Assembly (NCBI RefSeq): GCF_000406165.1
Contig: NZ_CM001977.1
Coordinates: 731,090-795,089, forward strand
Direction of reading: 5' to 3'
Origin: Dickeya zeae NCPPB 2538
GTDB lineage: Bacteria; Pseudomonadota; Gammaproteobacteria; Enterobacterales; Enterobacteriaceae
Length of the DNA stretch: 64,000 bases
Positions 54,487-62,223 of this stretch are shown here, piece after piece (the stretch's first letter is position 1; each line of letters opens with the position of its first letter). Under the pieces are notes generated by a model. It was not told where the DNA came from and did no database searches. It saw only the letters and a program-made list of their open reading frames with translations. A program made the translations under genes and the position numbers.

Positions 54487-55419
54487 ATGAACGTGATTGG
54501 AATTATCATGTCATCGGGGAAGGCCTCCGTTGACGTTGCACTGTATACACTGTTGCCGATTATGGTGGTGATGCTGGTCATCATGCGTTTTCTGGAAGTG
54601 AAAGGCGTGGTTGATGCGCTGGTTCGTTGGATGGCACCGATTCTCAAGCCGTTTGGGCTCACCGGGATGAGCACCTTCGCGTTGATCCAGCTCAATTTTG
54701 TCAGTTTCGCCGCGCCGCTCGCCACCTTGTCGATGATGGAAAAACGTGGTGTGTCCGATCGCCACATGGCGGCGACGCTGGCGATGGTGTTTGCGATGGG
54801 GCAGGGCAACGTGTTTTATCCGCTGACGCCGTTTGGTCTGCACTGGGCGGGGGCGATTGTCATCTCGATTATCGGCGGGCTGGCCGCCGCTGCGCTGACC
54901 TATCATGTGCTGGGGCGCAGATTGTCTGTCGCAGAGAGTCAGCGTTCCAGCGAGATCGCGGCGGATGAACCCACCGCCAGGGGCCTCATCGGCATTATCA
55001 ACAGTGCCGGGGCGGATGCCATCCGTCTGGCGCTGGGGTCGGTGCCGATGCTGATCCTCTCCATGACGATCGTTGGCATACTGGAAGCGGCGGGCGCGGT
55101 GACGGCACTTGAGCACTTTTTCTCGCCGCTGCTGGCTGCCGCGCATATTTCTCCGGTTTTTGTGTTGCCGACGCTAGTGAAATGTCTGGCGGGCGGTACC
55201 GCTTATTTTGGTGTGGTGTCGGACTTGATGCAGCAAGGCAAGATGACCGCCAGCCAGATCAACGCTTCGGCCGGTTTGCTGATTCAGACCTTTGATTTAC
55301 CGGGGATCGGTATTTTTCTCGGCGTCGGTTCCCGTTTTACTCGCTTGTTTCGCTACGCCGCATTGGGCGCACTGTTCGGTATTGCAGTCAGAACAGTGCT
55401 GCATGTGGCGGTGTTTTAG
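54487..55419 (+). CDS. Nucleoside recognition (Gate) domain membrane protein
   Basis: A 310-residue integral membrane protein with two Gate (nucleoside recognition) domains and about nine hydrophobic segments. Features: FVSFAAPLATLSMMEKRGVSDRHMAATLAMVFAMGQGNVFYPLTPFG and a second LVKCLAGGTAYFGVVSDLMQQGK. It is like the E. coli YjiG/YjiH and Bacillus SpmA/SpmB families. Transport substrate unknown. Start at 54487 follows AGGGAC; earlier in-frame starts look unlikely. Confidence 0.8.
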   Translation: MNVIGIIMSSGKASVDVALYTLLPIMVVMLVIMRFLEVKGVVDALVRWMAPILKPFGLTGMSTFALIQLNFVSFAAPLATLSMMEKRGVSDRHMAATLAMVFAMGQGNVFYPLTPFGLHWAGAIVISIIGGLAAAALTYHVLGRRLSVAESQRSSEIAADEPTARGLIGIINSAGADAIRLALGSVPMLILSMTIVGILEAAGAVTALEHFFSPLLAAAHISPVFVLPTLVKCLAGGTAYFGVVSDLMQQGKMTASQINASAGLLIQTFDLPGIGIFLGVGSRFTRLFRYAALGALFGIAVRTVLHVAVF

Positions 55420-55455
55420 CCGGTGTCGCGCGCTATTGCGTGACACCCACGGCAT

Positions 55456-55737
55456 TTAACCGAGGGTGTTCCCGCACTGTGCGCAGAACTTTGCACCGGC
55501 CTGTACTGACGTGCCGCACTGTGGACAGGCTGCCGGTAGCAGCGAGACGCCACACTGTTGGCAAAATCGCGCGTTCGGGGCGTTGAGCGAGCGGCATTGT
55601 GGGCAACTCATTCCGTTTTGGTTCCCGGCTGGGGTGGTGTTATGAGAGTGGTGATGATCAGTGTGATGATCGCTGCGATGATGCCCGTGGTGATTTTGCC
55701 CATGATGACCGCCCAGCAACTTATCGAAAATGCCCAT
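55456..55737 (-). CDS. Small zinc-ribbon protein with His-rich linker
   Basis: A 93-residue protein. MGIFDKLLGGHHGQNHHGHH opens a His-rich stretch (about residues 10-33). Two double-zinc-ribbon units follow: CPQCRSLNAPNARFCQQCG and CPQCGTSVQAGAKFCAQCG (CxxC pairs). GGAGG precedes the ATG at 55737. His-rich plus zinc-ribbon composition suggests metal binding. No known function. It is convergent with the Gate-domain gene. Confidence 0.75.
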   Translation of the reverse strand: MGIFDKLLGGHHGQNHHGHHRSDHHTDHHHSHNTTPAGNQNGMSCPQCRSLNAPNARFCQQCGVSLLPAACPQCGTSVQAGAKFCAQCGNTLG

Positions 55738-55997
55738 GAAGACCTCCGTATGCGCCCTTTGAATGGCGTGTTGAATGACCTGACCGGCTAACCCTAATGC
55801 CGTTGGGTACCCGTATGCGATGTGCGAGCCATTCAACACCCTATAGTTACTACAGGGTCAAGCGATTGTCGCAGCGGTACGAAAGGTGGGCGGTGCTACA
55901 GCATGTTATTTTTCCCGGCCTCGTTGTGGGCCGGGGCAATGTGGTGAGTGCAAGGAGGTAAGGAAAAACACGTGAAGGGATAGCCAATTACCCCCAA

Positions 55998-56780
55998 TTA
56001 TTCTTTTACGCTTAAATCCGTATCCCCAAAATACCGCGTCTTGATACGCAAAAACGTACCGTCATTGATGATATTTTGCAGGCCCTGATTGAGAAGCTGC
56101 TGGGTTTCCGTATCCCCTTTGCGTATACCGTAGGCTGAGCCAATGCTGAATAACCCGTCATCCGTGATTTCCGGTCCTTTTAATTCAAAATCCTTACCTT
56201 GTGGGGTCTGTAGAAAACTGAATATCAGGGACACGGACGGGCACAGCGCACCGTCAACCCTTCCGGCGCGTAAATCTTCATAGATGGCGTCCTGATCAGG
56301 GTAGCTTTTCACGTTGACCCCGGCGGGTAGCCAGTATTTGTTGGCGTAGGCTTCCTGAATGGTGCCTTGCTGTACAGCGATACTTTTACCCCGCAGCTTA
56401 TCGGCTTGAGGCAGCAGCGTGCTCCCTTTTCTGGCAACGAAGCGGGTCGGGACATGAAAAAGATAGTGGCTAAAATCTATCGCTTCTTTTCGCTTGGGGG
56501 TGACTGCCAGTGGTGAGATGACATCTATTTTTCTGGCAAGCAGTGCCGGGATTTGAGCATCAAAGGTATTAACGATGTAATCACATTTGGCGTTGACGGA
56601 TTTACAGATGGCATCGGTAATATCAATGTCAAATCCTGCCGGATTGCCATTGACATCTCTGGTTTGAAACGGTGAATAAGCGAGATCCACACCAATACGA
56701 ATGACGCCTTGCCTGGCAAATACGACCGGTGAGGCCGCGAGGAGAATAATGGCTGGAAAAATGAATAGTTTTTTAAACAT
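55998..56780 (-). CDS. Amino-acid ABC transporter substrate-binding protein (orphan)
   Basis: A 260-residue family-3 solute-binding protein. The signal peptide is MFKKLFIFPAIILLAASPVVFA; ligand-site motifs include RIGVDLAYSPFQTRDVNGNPAGFDIDITDAICKSVNAKC and KRKEAIDFSHYLFHVPTRFVARKGS. It resembles lysine/arginine/ornithine (ArgT/HisJ) binding proteins. No permease or ATPase genes flank it, so it must share another transporter or act alone. AGAGGTGTC precedes the ATG. Confidence 0.85.
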   Translation of the reverse strand: MFKKLFIFPAIILLAASPVVFARQGVIRIGVDLAYSPFQTRDVNGNPAGFDIDITDAICKSVNAKCDYIVNTFDAQIPALLARKIDVISPLAVTPKRKEAIDFSHYLFHVPTRFVARKGSTLLPQADKLRGKSIAVQQGTIQEAYANKYWLPAGVNVKSYPDQDAIYEDLRAGRVDGALCPSVSLIFSFLQTPQGKDFELKGPEITDDGLFSIGSAYGIRKGDTETQQLLNQGLQNIINDGTFLRIKTRYFGDTDLSVKE

Positions 56781-57564
56781 AATAATGACACCTCTTTTTA
56801 ACCGTATAAAATGAATGTGAATATTTAGATATTCATATCACTACCTGTGAAATAAAGGAGCTGACCTGACATGGGATGCTCTTTACATTCCATTGGTGCC
56901 CGGATATTACCGGTTGCACTCCCGGCGGGTATGTTTGAAAACGCTGTTAATCAGTTCTGCTATTACCTGGGGGAAATAGCACTGGTAAGGATATGCTATG
57001 CTCCGTAAAACCATGCTTTTCATAGGGGAAAGCATGTTCTCACTCAGTGTGAACAACAACGCGCCGGGCGACAGTGTGGATGCTGTATCACCAAAGGCGG
57101 CACGGTATAGAACCTGAAGAGCGAGAACGAAAAAAACGTCGGGCACGGCGTGATTATTTTTTGCTACATTCCTGTATTGATTCATATCCCTATTCATACC
57201 TTATCCGGAAAGTGGACGTTAATTTATACGTGAAACAATGATCGGGTGGTGTTATTTTATTTTCAGGATGTAAATCTATGCATACTCAGGTGTCGATGCC
57301 TGAATTTAGCTTGGCAGAGCAAGGCATTTTACCGGGCGTGTTAATGGTAACAGGGCGTAAATATCGTAGTGGTGAGAGATTGCTTTTAATAAATTCGCGT
57401 TATTTGCAATAAAAGAATCATTTTTTATTCGGACGAGTCTTATGTGAACAGGTATTAGTTGCGATATGTCCGTTATACATCAGGTTGTAGCTGTGTTGGC
57501 TGTATTATCTGGCCCATCTCTGGGCCTTGTTATTTCCGGAAAACATTCAACGCCTAAAGAGCCG
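56781..57564. other. Gene-poor AT-rich intergenic region
   Basis: About 780 bases without a supportable gene. One hairpin, CATGCTTTTC / GGAAAGCATG (57012-57036), is visible. Composition grows AT-rich toward 57,400, marking the edge of the accessory region. Confidence 0.45.
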
Positions 57565-58035
57565 TTATTGGGTATATAGGATATTTTTACGTGGTACAGG
57601 CCAGAACAGCGCCGCTTGTCCCCAGACGTTGCCGCTGTTGTATCCTAACTGCCATACCTCGCCATCATAAATCGTGAAGGTATTGCCTTGCTTATCGACA
57701 CGTGGCCCGGTGTAGTTTTTCGCAATGCCATCACGGGTGACGATATCGAGTAACTTTTGGCGTTCAGCGCGATCCGCCGGGGAAGCGCTCAGCCGCGACG
57801 GCAACTGTAACATCTCCTCATAGCTATACTTAAAGCAACGCAAAGCACACTGGTTGGCATAGATAAAGACAGGGTCGCTTGTGCTGCTGTGGGCCAGGAT
57901 ACTGTAAGGGGCGGCCTGATCCAGCCACAGATAGCGATCTTCTACATCCTCAGGACAATAGAGCTCCTTACCGTTCAATGCGCGGTAACATTCATCGATC
58001 CGTCTTAATAGCGCCAGATGTTCTGCCGTTGTCAT
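57565..58035 (-). CDS. MEKHLA domain protein
   Basis: A 156-residue protein of the MEKHLA family (PAS-related fold). Motifs: LWLDQAAPYSILAHSSTSDPVFIYANQCALRCFKYSYEEMLQLPSRLSAS and GPRVDKQGNTFTIYDGEVWQLGYNSGNVWGQAALF. In plants the domain ends HD-ZIP III proteins; bacterial stand-alone versions are of unknown function, perhaps ligand or redox sensing. ATG at 58035 is used; a GTG sits immediately upstream. AAGGAGGGA precedes it. Confidence 0.82.
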   Translation of the reverse strand: MTTAEHLALLRRIDECYRALNGKELYCPEDVEDRYLWLDQAAPYSILAHSSTSDPVFIYANQCALRCFKYSYEEMLQLPSRLSASPADRAERQKLLDIVTRDGIAKNYTGPRVDKQGNTFTIYDGEVWQLGYNSGNVWGQAALFWPVPRKNILYTQ

Positions 58036-58154
58036 CACACTCCCTCCTTCAGATGTTGAGCCGGGCTGGCTTTAATATGCACAGTTCATCAGCTATATAA
58101 TCCAGCCGCGTGAACCTTGCCATGCTTATGGGGAGCGGTGTCGCTACCGATTAG

Positions 58155-58349
58155 CGATTTCAGACTTATCTGGCGGGCGCATCACGACACTGCGCAGTCT
58201 TTGACGGGCTTATCACCACCGCGTTTTATTTCGGCATATTCGCGTCTTCGCTTTCGCTGTTTAGCGACACTCATACCATTCTGGTGGCAGGAAGCCTGTA
58301 TCTGTCGTGTCACGCCATGCTCTGTACTATTACCGTTGTGACCAATTAG
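58155..58349 (+). pseudogene. Possible remnant of a membrane protein gene
   Basis: An open frame without start codon runs from just after a TAG (58152) to TAG at 58347-58349 and reads like a hydrophobic membrane segment (ITTAFYFGIFASSLSLF, then ILVAGSLYLSCHAMLCTITVV). No start or ribosome site is present. It may be the C-terminal stub of a permease. Homology unknown to me. Confidence 0.25.
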
Positions 58350-58535
58350 CTAGTGGGCGGGCCGTGCGTGAAATGGCACTGGCGATGATGTGAAGGGGAT
58401 TGCTGGTATACGGACTTCATGGCTGATAGTCTACTGAACGGGTATTTTTTCTGGGGGTAGAATCAAGATCAGAAAGTCTGGATTTCTGATTTAGCCTGGC
58501 ACTGCATTAAGAAAGAGAGCATCACAGAGGAAATA

Positions 58536-58922
58536 ATGAGAATTAAGATTGGGATGTTATTGGGCATGGTATTATTTTACTCGAGTGCATCTTGTGCTGT
58601 GGGGAGTGATTTTATTTTTCGAGTGAAAAATGAAACTTACCGTTTCCCAGCATCTTGCATAGAACATTTAGAGTTTCATGATAAAAGTGACGATTATCCA
58701 GAGCGGGTTAATATGAACCTGACTGGTGAATGCGGGGAAAGACTTAGCGATCTGACCACTCAGAATATGGGTAAAGAGCTTGAGATTTATTACAAAGATC
58801 ATCTTTTAATGCATGCTCTTATTCTTTCCAGATTGAAATCTAGTCTTATGCTTGAAACCAAGAATGTTCCACGAGTGATCTTGATGCAGATGTTAGCTGA
58901 CTACGGGGTAAAACCCGGCTGA
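58536..58922 (+). CDS. Hypothetical secreted protein with SecD-P1-like fold
   Basis: A 128-residue protein with signal peptide MRIKIGMLLGMVLFYSSASC-AVG. The part NMGKELEIYYKDHLLMHALILSRLKSSLMLE (about residues 77-107) resembles the P1-head/'SecDF P1' ending segment (GK.l.i..dg.....i...i). I do not recognise the protein. AGAGGAAATA precedes the ATG. AT-rich codon usage sets it apart from the core genes and fits horizontal origin. Confidence 0.65.
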   Translation: MRIKIGMLLGMVLFYSSASCAVGSDFIFRVKNETYRFPASCIEHLEFHDKSDDYPERVNMNLTGECGERLSDLTTQNMGKELEIYYKDHLLMHALILSRLKSSLMLETKNVPRVILMQMLADYGVKPG

Positions 58923-59217
58923 TGTATAGCATGGTGGTAACATACTAAGAAAGCTACTCAAATGTTATTGAGTTCATGACTCGGTGGAGTTGATTTGTAA
59001 TCAAAGGCGCTTGAGTCATGTTTTTATATTGCTCGCTGATATGAGCTTTCTGCATCAAGCTATTTGGAGATTAATTAGATTGAATATGGTTGTATGTACT
59101 CAATCTTATGCTAGTGCTCGCCATAATTTCAATCAGTGTTATTAGCAATTAAAAACCTGATCTTTCTGTTCTGCATATTCATCTTAAATAAGCCTTGATA
59201 TGTTTATGTTATGGCAT

Positions 59218-59445
59218 TTAGTTAATTGTATCTTGCATATTTCTATCTCTTCTGAGGGACATAATTAGTCTGCCGGAAGATCTCTTAAAGTGAATGGTTC
59301 GGTTAAACGGGATACTTACAATACCATGTTCATAGGGTTCAATGAAACGAGCAATAAGCTGCTCTTTTGTAAGGCCGGTTTTTTTCCTCAGCACCAACTT
59401 TCTCATTTTTGCAGGTTTCTTTTCAATAACAGCGTGATAATACAT
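59218..59445 (-). CDS. Basic 75-residue protein downstream of the retron reverse transcriptase
   Basis: A 75-residue ORF, beginning MYYHAVIEKKPAKMRKLVLRK and ending FKRSSGRLIMSLRRDRNMQD in part, strongly basic (many Lys/Arg), without membrane segment. AAGGA precedes the ATG with 8 bases. It starts 60 bases after the reverse transcriptase stop on the same strand, so co-transcription is likely. Charge suggests nucleic-acid or ribosome binding. I know no family; it could be an accessory or effector gene of the retron. Confidence 0.5.
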   Translation of the reverse strand: MYYHAVIEKKPAKMRKLVLRKKTGLTKEQLIARFIEPYEHGIVSIPFNRTIHFKRSSGRLIMSLRRDRNMQDTIN

Positions 59446-59505
59446 ATACGTATTCCTTGTATGGCACGATAATTACTTACAAGTTATTTCGCAGTTTTAT
59501 GTATC

Positions 59506-60456
59506 TTACTCAGGTTGTGTTTTTGCTACTTTGAGCTGTTGCGTGAAAAAGCGAGCTTTATCTTTCTGCCTGAAGTCAACTTGACCAGCTGCATGCAGCT
59601 TACCTGCTAGCTTTTCTAGATGGATTATTTTTGCAGCGTTGTCTTTTGCTTCAGCCAATGTAGCGAATTCTTTTCCTATTGAATCATTGTGTGCCCAACG
59701 AACCTTAAGTTCTCCATCCTGAATCACTATCCCTGTAAGCAGCTTTCCCTCTGATGACGGATAAAATCTCTCTTTCTTGTCTTTAGAGGTGAGACCATGA
59801 GAACGGATACATTTTTTAGCTTGAGCGGCAAATCCTTTCGGGATTTTCGAACCGGAGAACGCTACATCGTCAACATATGTCGTAAAGACTAAGCTGCTTG
59901 AGGCCGCGAGGTTGCTAAGTTCATCGAACATATCTTTATTGGCCCAAAACGCCATAGCCATGCTTATCGGGCTGCCTGTAGGTACTTTTCCTGCAAAGGT
60001 TGAGAGGTTGGTCATTACATAAGCTACATCAGGCGACATCTCAAATTTCTCAACAAATGCCTTGTAGACCTTCGAAGCCCTAGTCGAGGGGAAAAACTTG
60101 TGAATGTCGAGCTTCAGAAGTTCAATTGCTTGCCTGTGAGATTCAGCATTGGTCAGAGTTGAATGCTTTTTCCGACCGGAATGCAGGTAGGGAGGTAATT
60201 CAACTTTGCTCAATAATGAACCAATCCGTTTATGCACTGCTTTTAGTTGAGCAATAGGCTCTTGGATTGTCCTTCCTGCATCGTTTTTGAATTCTCTGTA
60301 CGCAGAATCAAGCATGAGTTTATCCGCTTGTTTCTTTGTTAAGCCTATTATTTCTAATAGCTTCTTTTTTGATTTCAGCTTAAAAAGAGGGGATTGGTTC
60401 AAAGGATACAGCTTGGGGGAACTATGAAGACTAGAGGAACGTTTTGTGCTTATCAT
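59506..60456 (-). CDS. Retron-type reverse transcriptase
   Basis: A 316-residue reverse transcriptase. Motifs in order: HSGRKKHSTLTNAESH (NAxxH, residues 103-107), ELLKLDIHKFFPST (residues about 112-124), VPTGSPIS (158-165), FTTYVDDVAFSG (YxDD at 194-197) and KLLTGIVIQ (LTG at 240-242, the VTG-like thumb motif). NAxxH and VTG are hallmarks of retron RTs. The active-site YVDD differs from the usual YADD. The enzyme would copy part of a structured RNA into multicopy single-stranded DNA. It follows a 67-codon ORF by 18 bases and has a short basic ORF after it. AGGA is 9 bases before the ATG. AT-rich codon usage, next to ssrA, suggests transfer. Confidence 0.85.
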   Translation of the reverse strand: MISTKRSSSLHSSPKLYPLNQSPLFKLKSKKKLLEIIGLTKKQADKLMLDSAYREFKNDAGRTIQEPIAQLKAVHKRIGSLLSKVELPPYLHSGRKKHSTLTNAESHRQAIELLKLDIHKFFPSTRASKVYKAFVEKFEMSPDVAYVMTNLSTFAGKVPTGSPISMAMAFWANKDMFDELSNLAASSSLVFTTYVDDVAFSGSKIPKGFAAQAKKCIRSHGLTSKDKKERFYPSSEGKLLTGIVIQDGELKVRWAHNDSIGKEFATLAEAKDNAAKIIHLEKLAGKLHAAGQVDFRQKDKARFFTQQLKVAKTQPE

Positions 60457-60474
60457 CGTTGTTAGTCCTATCTT

Positions 60475-60678
60475 TTACGGCCTCCATTGGAATAAATCCT
60501 TGATGGATGACCAGACGGAAGCAACTCCTTCAGAATGAAAAACCTCCGAGATAATCTCGCGGATGAGTAAACCGAGCAGATACTTGGCTACGCCCTTGAA
60601 AAAACCTTTGGAACGGTCGTTCGCACAAAACGTTTGCTGAACACTAGTCCGGTATTTCTTACGTGTCTTGCGACCCAT
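60475..60678 (-). CDS. Small 67-residue protein between retron RNA and RT
   Basis: A 67-residue ORF. It starts MGRKTRKKYRTSVQQTFCAN, basic, then GFFKGVAKYLLGLLIREII forms an amphipathic or membrane-associated helix (about residues 25-45), ending SIKDLFQWRP. AAAAGGAG precedes the ATG. The RT gene starts 18 bases after its stop, so they are one operon. Retron defence loci pair the RT and ncRNA with an effector; a small helix-rich protein could be that effector or a regulator. No homologue known to me. Confidence 0.55.
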   Translation of the reverse strand: MGRKTRKKYRTSVQQTFCANDRSKGFFKGVAKYLLGLLIREIISEVFHSEGVASVWSSIKDLFQWRP

Positions 60679-60693
60679 AATTACATCTCCTTT

Positions 60694-60985
60694 TCAGTTC
60701 CCGATGACCAACGTGGTCACCAGTCTCGCCTGAACTGACAGGAATAAGAGATGTTCAGCAATTAACCTCAGTTTTCGACGTCACAGCGTGACGTCCTCTC
60801 GCCACAAATCCAGCAATCCCAGCTGTACAGGTACGAACCAGAGCGTCGGTGATGCGTAGCATCGTAACGTTGGAACATTGAGTAAGCGTGGCATGCGTCG
60901 TGTGGGGGAGAGATTAGAGGCCGAAACCTCCACGATGGGCTGACAAGCAGACCATCAAGCTTTTGCGAGAAATTCTCTCCTAGAT
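60694..60985 (-). ncRNA. Candidate retron msr-msd RNA and leader
   Basis: On the minus strand, upstream of the 67-codon ORF. Order: TCTCGC (60970-60965, candidate a1), AGC with a possible branch G at 60960, two small hairpins like an msr (GATGG...CCATC 60956-60934; GAGG...CCTC 60930-60917), a variable section, and GCGAGA (60802-60797, candidate a2, complementary to TCTCGC). Beyond that a perfect GACGTCAC/GTGACGTC stem (60795-60777) and a hairpin TCAGTTC...GAACTGA (60738-60694) with inner TGACCA/TGGTCA lead into the ribosome site. Boundaries are uncertain; a long msd stem is not obvious. Some of these hairpins may be regulatory. Confidence 0.45.
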
Positions 60986-61091
60986 ACTAGCAGGAGCATT
61001 CTATGATCATATTCATGTGGTTAGCAATAGTGGCCCTGACCCCGAATCTGAGCCACCCATGATCAGTAATTCTCACTAGACGACAATAGAC

Positions 61092-61127
61092 ACAAAAAAG
61101 CCCGCAAGGCTTGCGCTAGCGGGCTTT
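61092..61127 (-). terminator. Terminator of ssrA
   Basis: AAAGCCCGC / GCGGGCTTT stem (61097-61127, with inner pairs around GCGCAAGC) followed on the minus strand by TTTTTTGTG. It lies 45 bases past the tmRNA CCA. Confidence 0.88.
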
Positions 61128-61171
61128 CAGGACTTCATCGGATGACTCTGGTAATCACCGATGGAGAATTT

Positions 61172-61535
61172 TGGTGGAGCTGGGGGGAGTTGAACCCCCG
61201 TCCGAAATTCCTACACCGTCGGTACTACATGCTTAGTCTGGTCTTTACATTCGCTTGCCAGCTGCGGACAGACACGCCACTAACAAACTAGCCTGATTGG
61301 ATTTAACGCTTCAACCCCAGGCAGGGCATCCACGCGATCTCTTTTAGGTTTGACCTCTCTTGATCCCCGTCCTAAGAGCGGAGGCTAGGGAGAGAGGGCT
61401 GTAAGCAGGTTATTAAGCTGCTACGGCGTAAGTTTCGTCGTTTGCGACTATTTTTTTGCGGCTTTTTACGAGGCCAACCGCCCCTCGGCATGCACCTTGG
61501 GTTTCGCGAATCCCGTCGAATCCAGAATCAGCCCC
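61172..61535 (-). ncRNA. ssrA: tmRNA (transfer-messenger RNA)
   Basis: 364 bases, starting GGGGCTGATTCTGGATTCGAC and ending in CCCCCCAGCTCCACCA with encoded CCA. The tRNA-like part has GGTTCAACTCCCCCC as T arm. The tag reading frame at 61445-61413 begins with the GCA resume codon and encodes ANDETYAVAA followed by TAA TAA. E. coli has ANDENYALAA, so two residues differ. Pseudoknots PK1-PK4 are expected in the GC-rich segments. It rescues stalled ribosomes together with SmpB, encoded just upstream. The 3' end is a common integration site for islands; here the retron locus lies directly beyond it. Confidence 0.96.
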
Positions 61536-61548
61536 AAGATATTTCACT

Positions 61549-61554
61549 ATTATA
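61549..61554 (-). promoter_or_regulatory. -10 box of the ssrA promoter
   Basis: A perfect TATAAT lies 14 bases before the mature tmRNA 5' end, agreeing with a short 5' leader removed by RNase P. The -35 region overlaps the smpB 3' end and is weak by eye. Confidence 0.7.
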
Positions 61555-61585
61555 ACAGAAAGATGGGTAGCGACGCTAGCAGCCG

Positions 61586-62068
61586 TTAACGGGCCGCGTT
61601 TTTCATGATGCGGGCTTTATCCAGCTTCCATTCGCGCTCTTTGATGTCGTCGCGTTTATCGTGCTCTTTCTTACCTTTGGCAACGCCAATCTTGACCTTG
61701 CTCCAGGCGTTTTTCCAATACAGTGACAGCGCGACTACCGTGTAGCCTTCGCGGTTGACGCGACCGTAGAGCGAATCCAGCTCGCGCTGGTTTAGCAGCA
61801 GCTTGCGGGTTCGGGTCGGGTCACACACCACATGGCTGGAAGCGCCGTGCAGCGGGGTGAAAGTGGCACCAAACAGGTAAGCTTCGCCATCACGCATCAG
61901 CACGTAGCTGTCGCTGATATTGGCTTTACCTGCGCGCAGTGATTTGACTTCCCATCCCTGAAGAGCCAGGCCCGCTTCAATCTCTTCTTCTATGAAGTAT
62001 TCGTGGCGGGCGCGCTTGTTAAGCGCAATGGTGGCAGAACCGGGTTTATGTGCTTTTTTCTTTGTCAT
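61586..62068 (-). CDS. smpB: SsrA-binding protein SmpB
   Basis: A 160-residue tmRNA partner. The OB-fold start is ALNKRARHEYFIEEEIEAGLALQGWEVKSLRAGKANISDSYV, with DPTRTRKLLLNQREL and the C-terminal tail KKEHDKRDDIKEREWKLDKARIM, which folds in the mRNA channel during trans-translation. It lies 50 bases before ssrA on the same strand, the usual order. It is divergent from ratA. Confidence 0.96.
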   Translation of the reverse strand: MTKKKAHKPGSATIALNKRARHEYFIEEEIEAGLALQGWEVKSLRAGKANISDSYVLMRDGEAYLFGATFTPLHGASSHVVCDPTRTRKLLLNQRELDSLYGRVNREGYTVVALSLYWKNAWSKVKIGVAKGKKEHDKRDDIKEREWKLDKARIMKNAAR

Positions 62069-62223
62069 AGTGCCGTCATTATACTGGTTGTCGTCGTGAA
62101 TGAAATCCCCAGCCGGGATTCATCCCGTTCTTTATGAACAGGTGCGATGTTCCTCGCAGAATGGTTGTCTGGCTGCTCATCGGTGGTATGATTTTGCGCG
62201 TTTTATGAATCACGGAAAATTGT

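Noticed and set aside
56907..57197. A 96-codon minus-strand ORF in the gap upstream of the binding-protein gene
   Set aside because: No ribosome site and no recognisable domain; kept as empty intergenic sequence.
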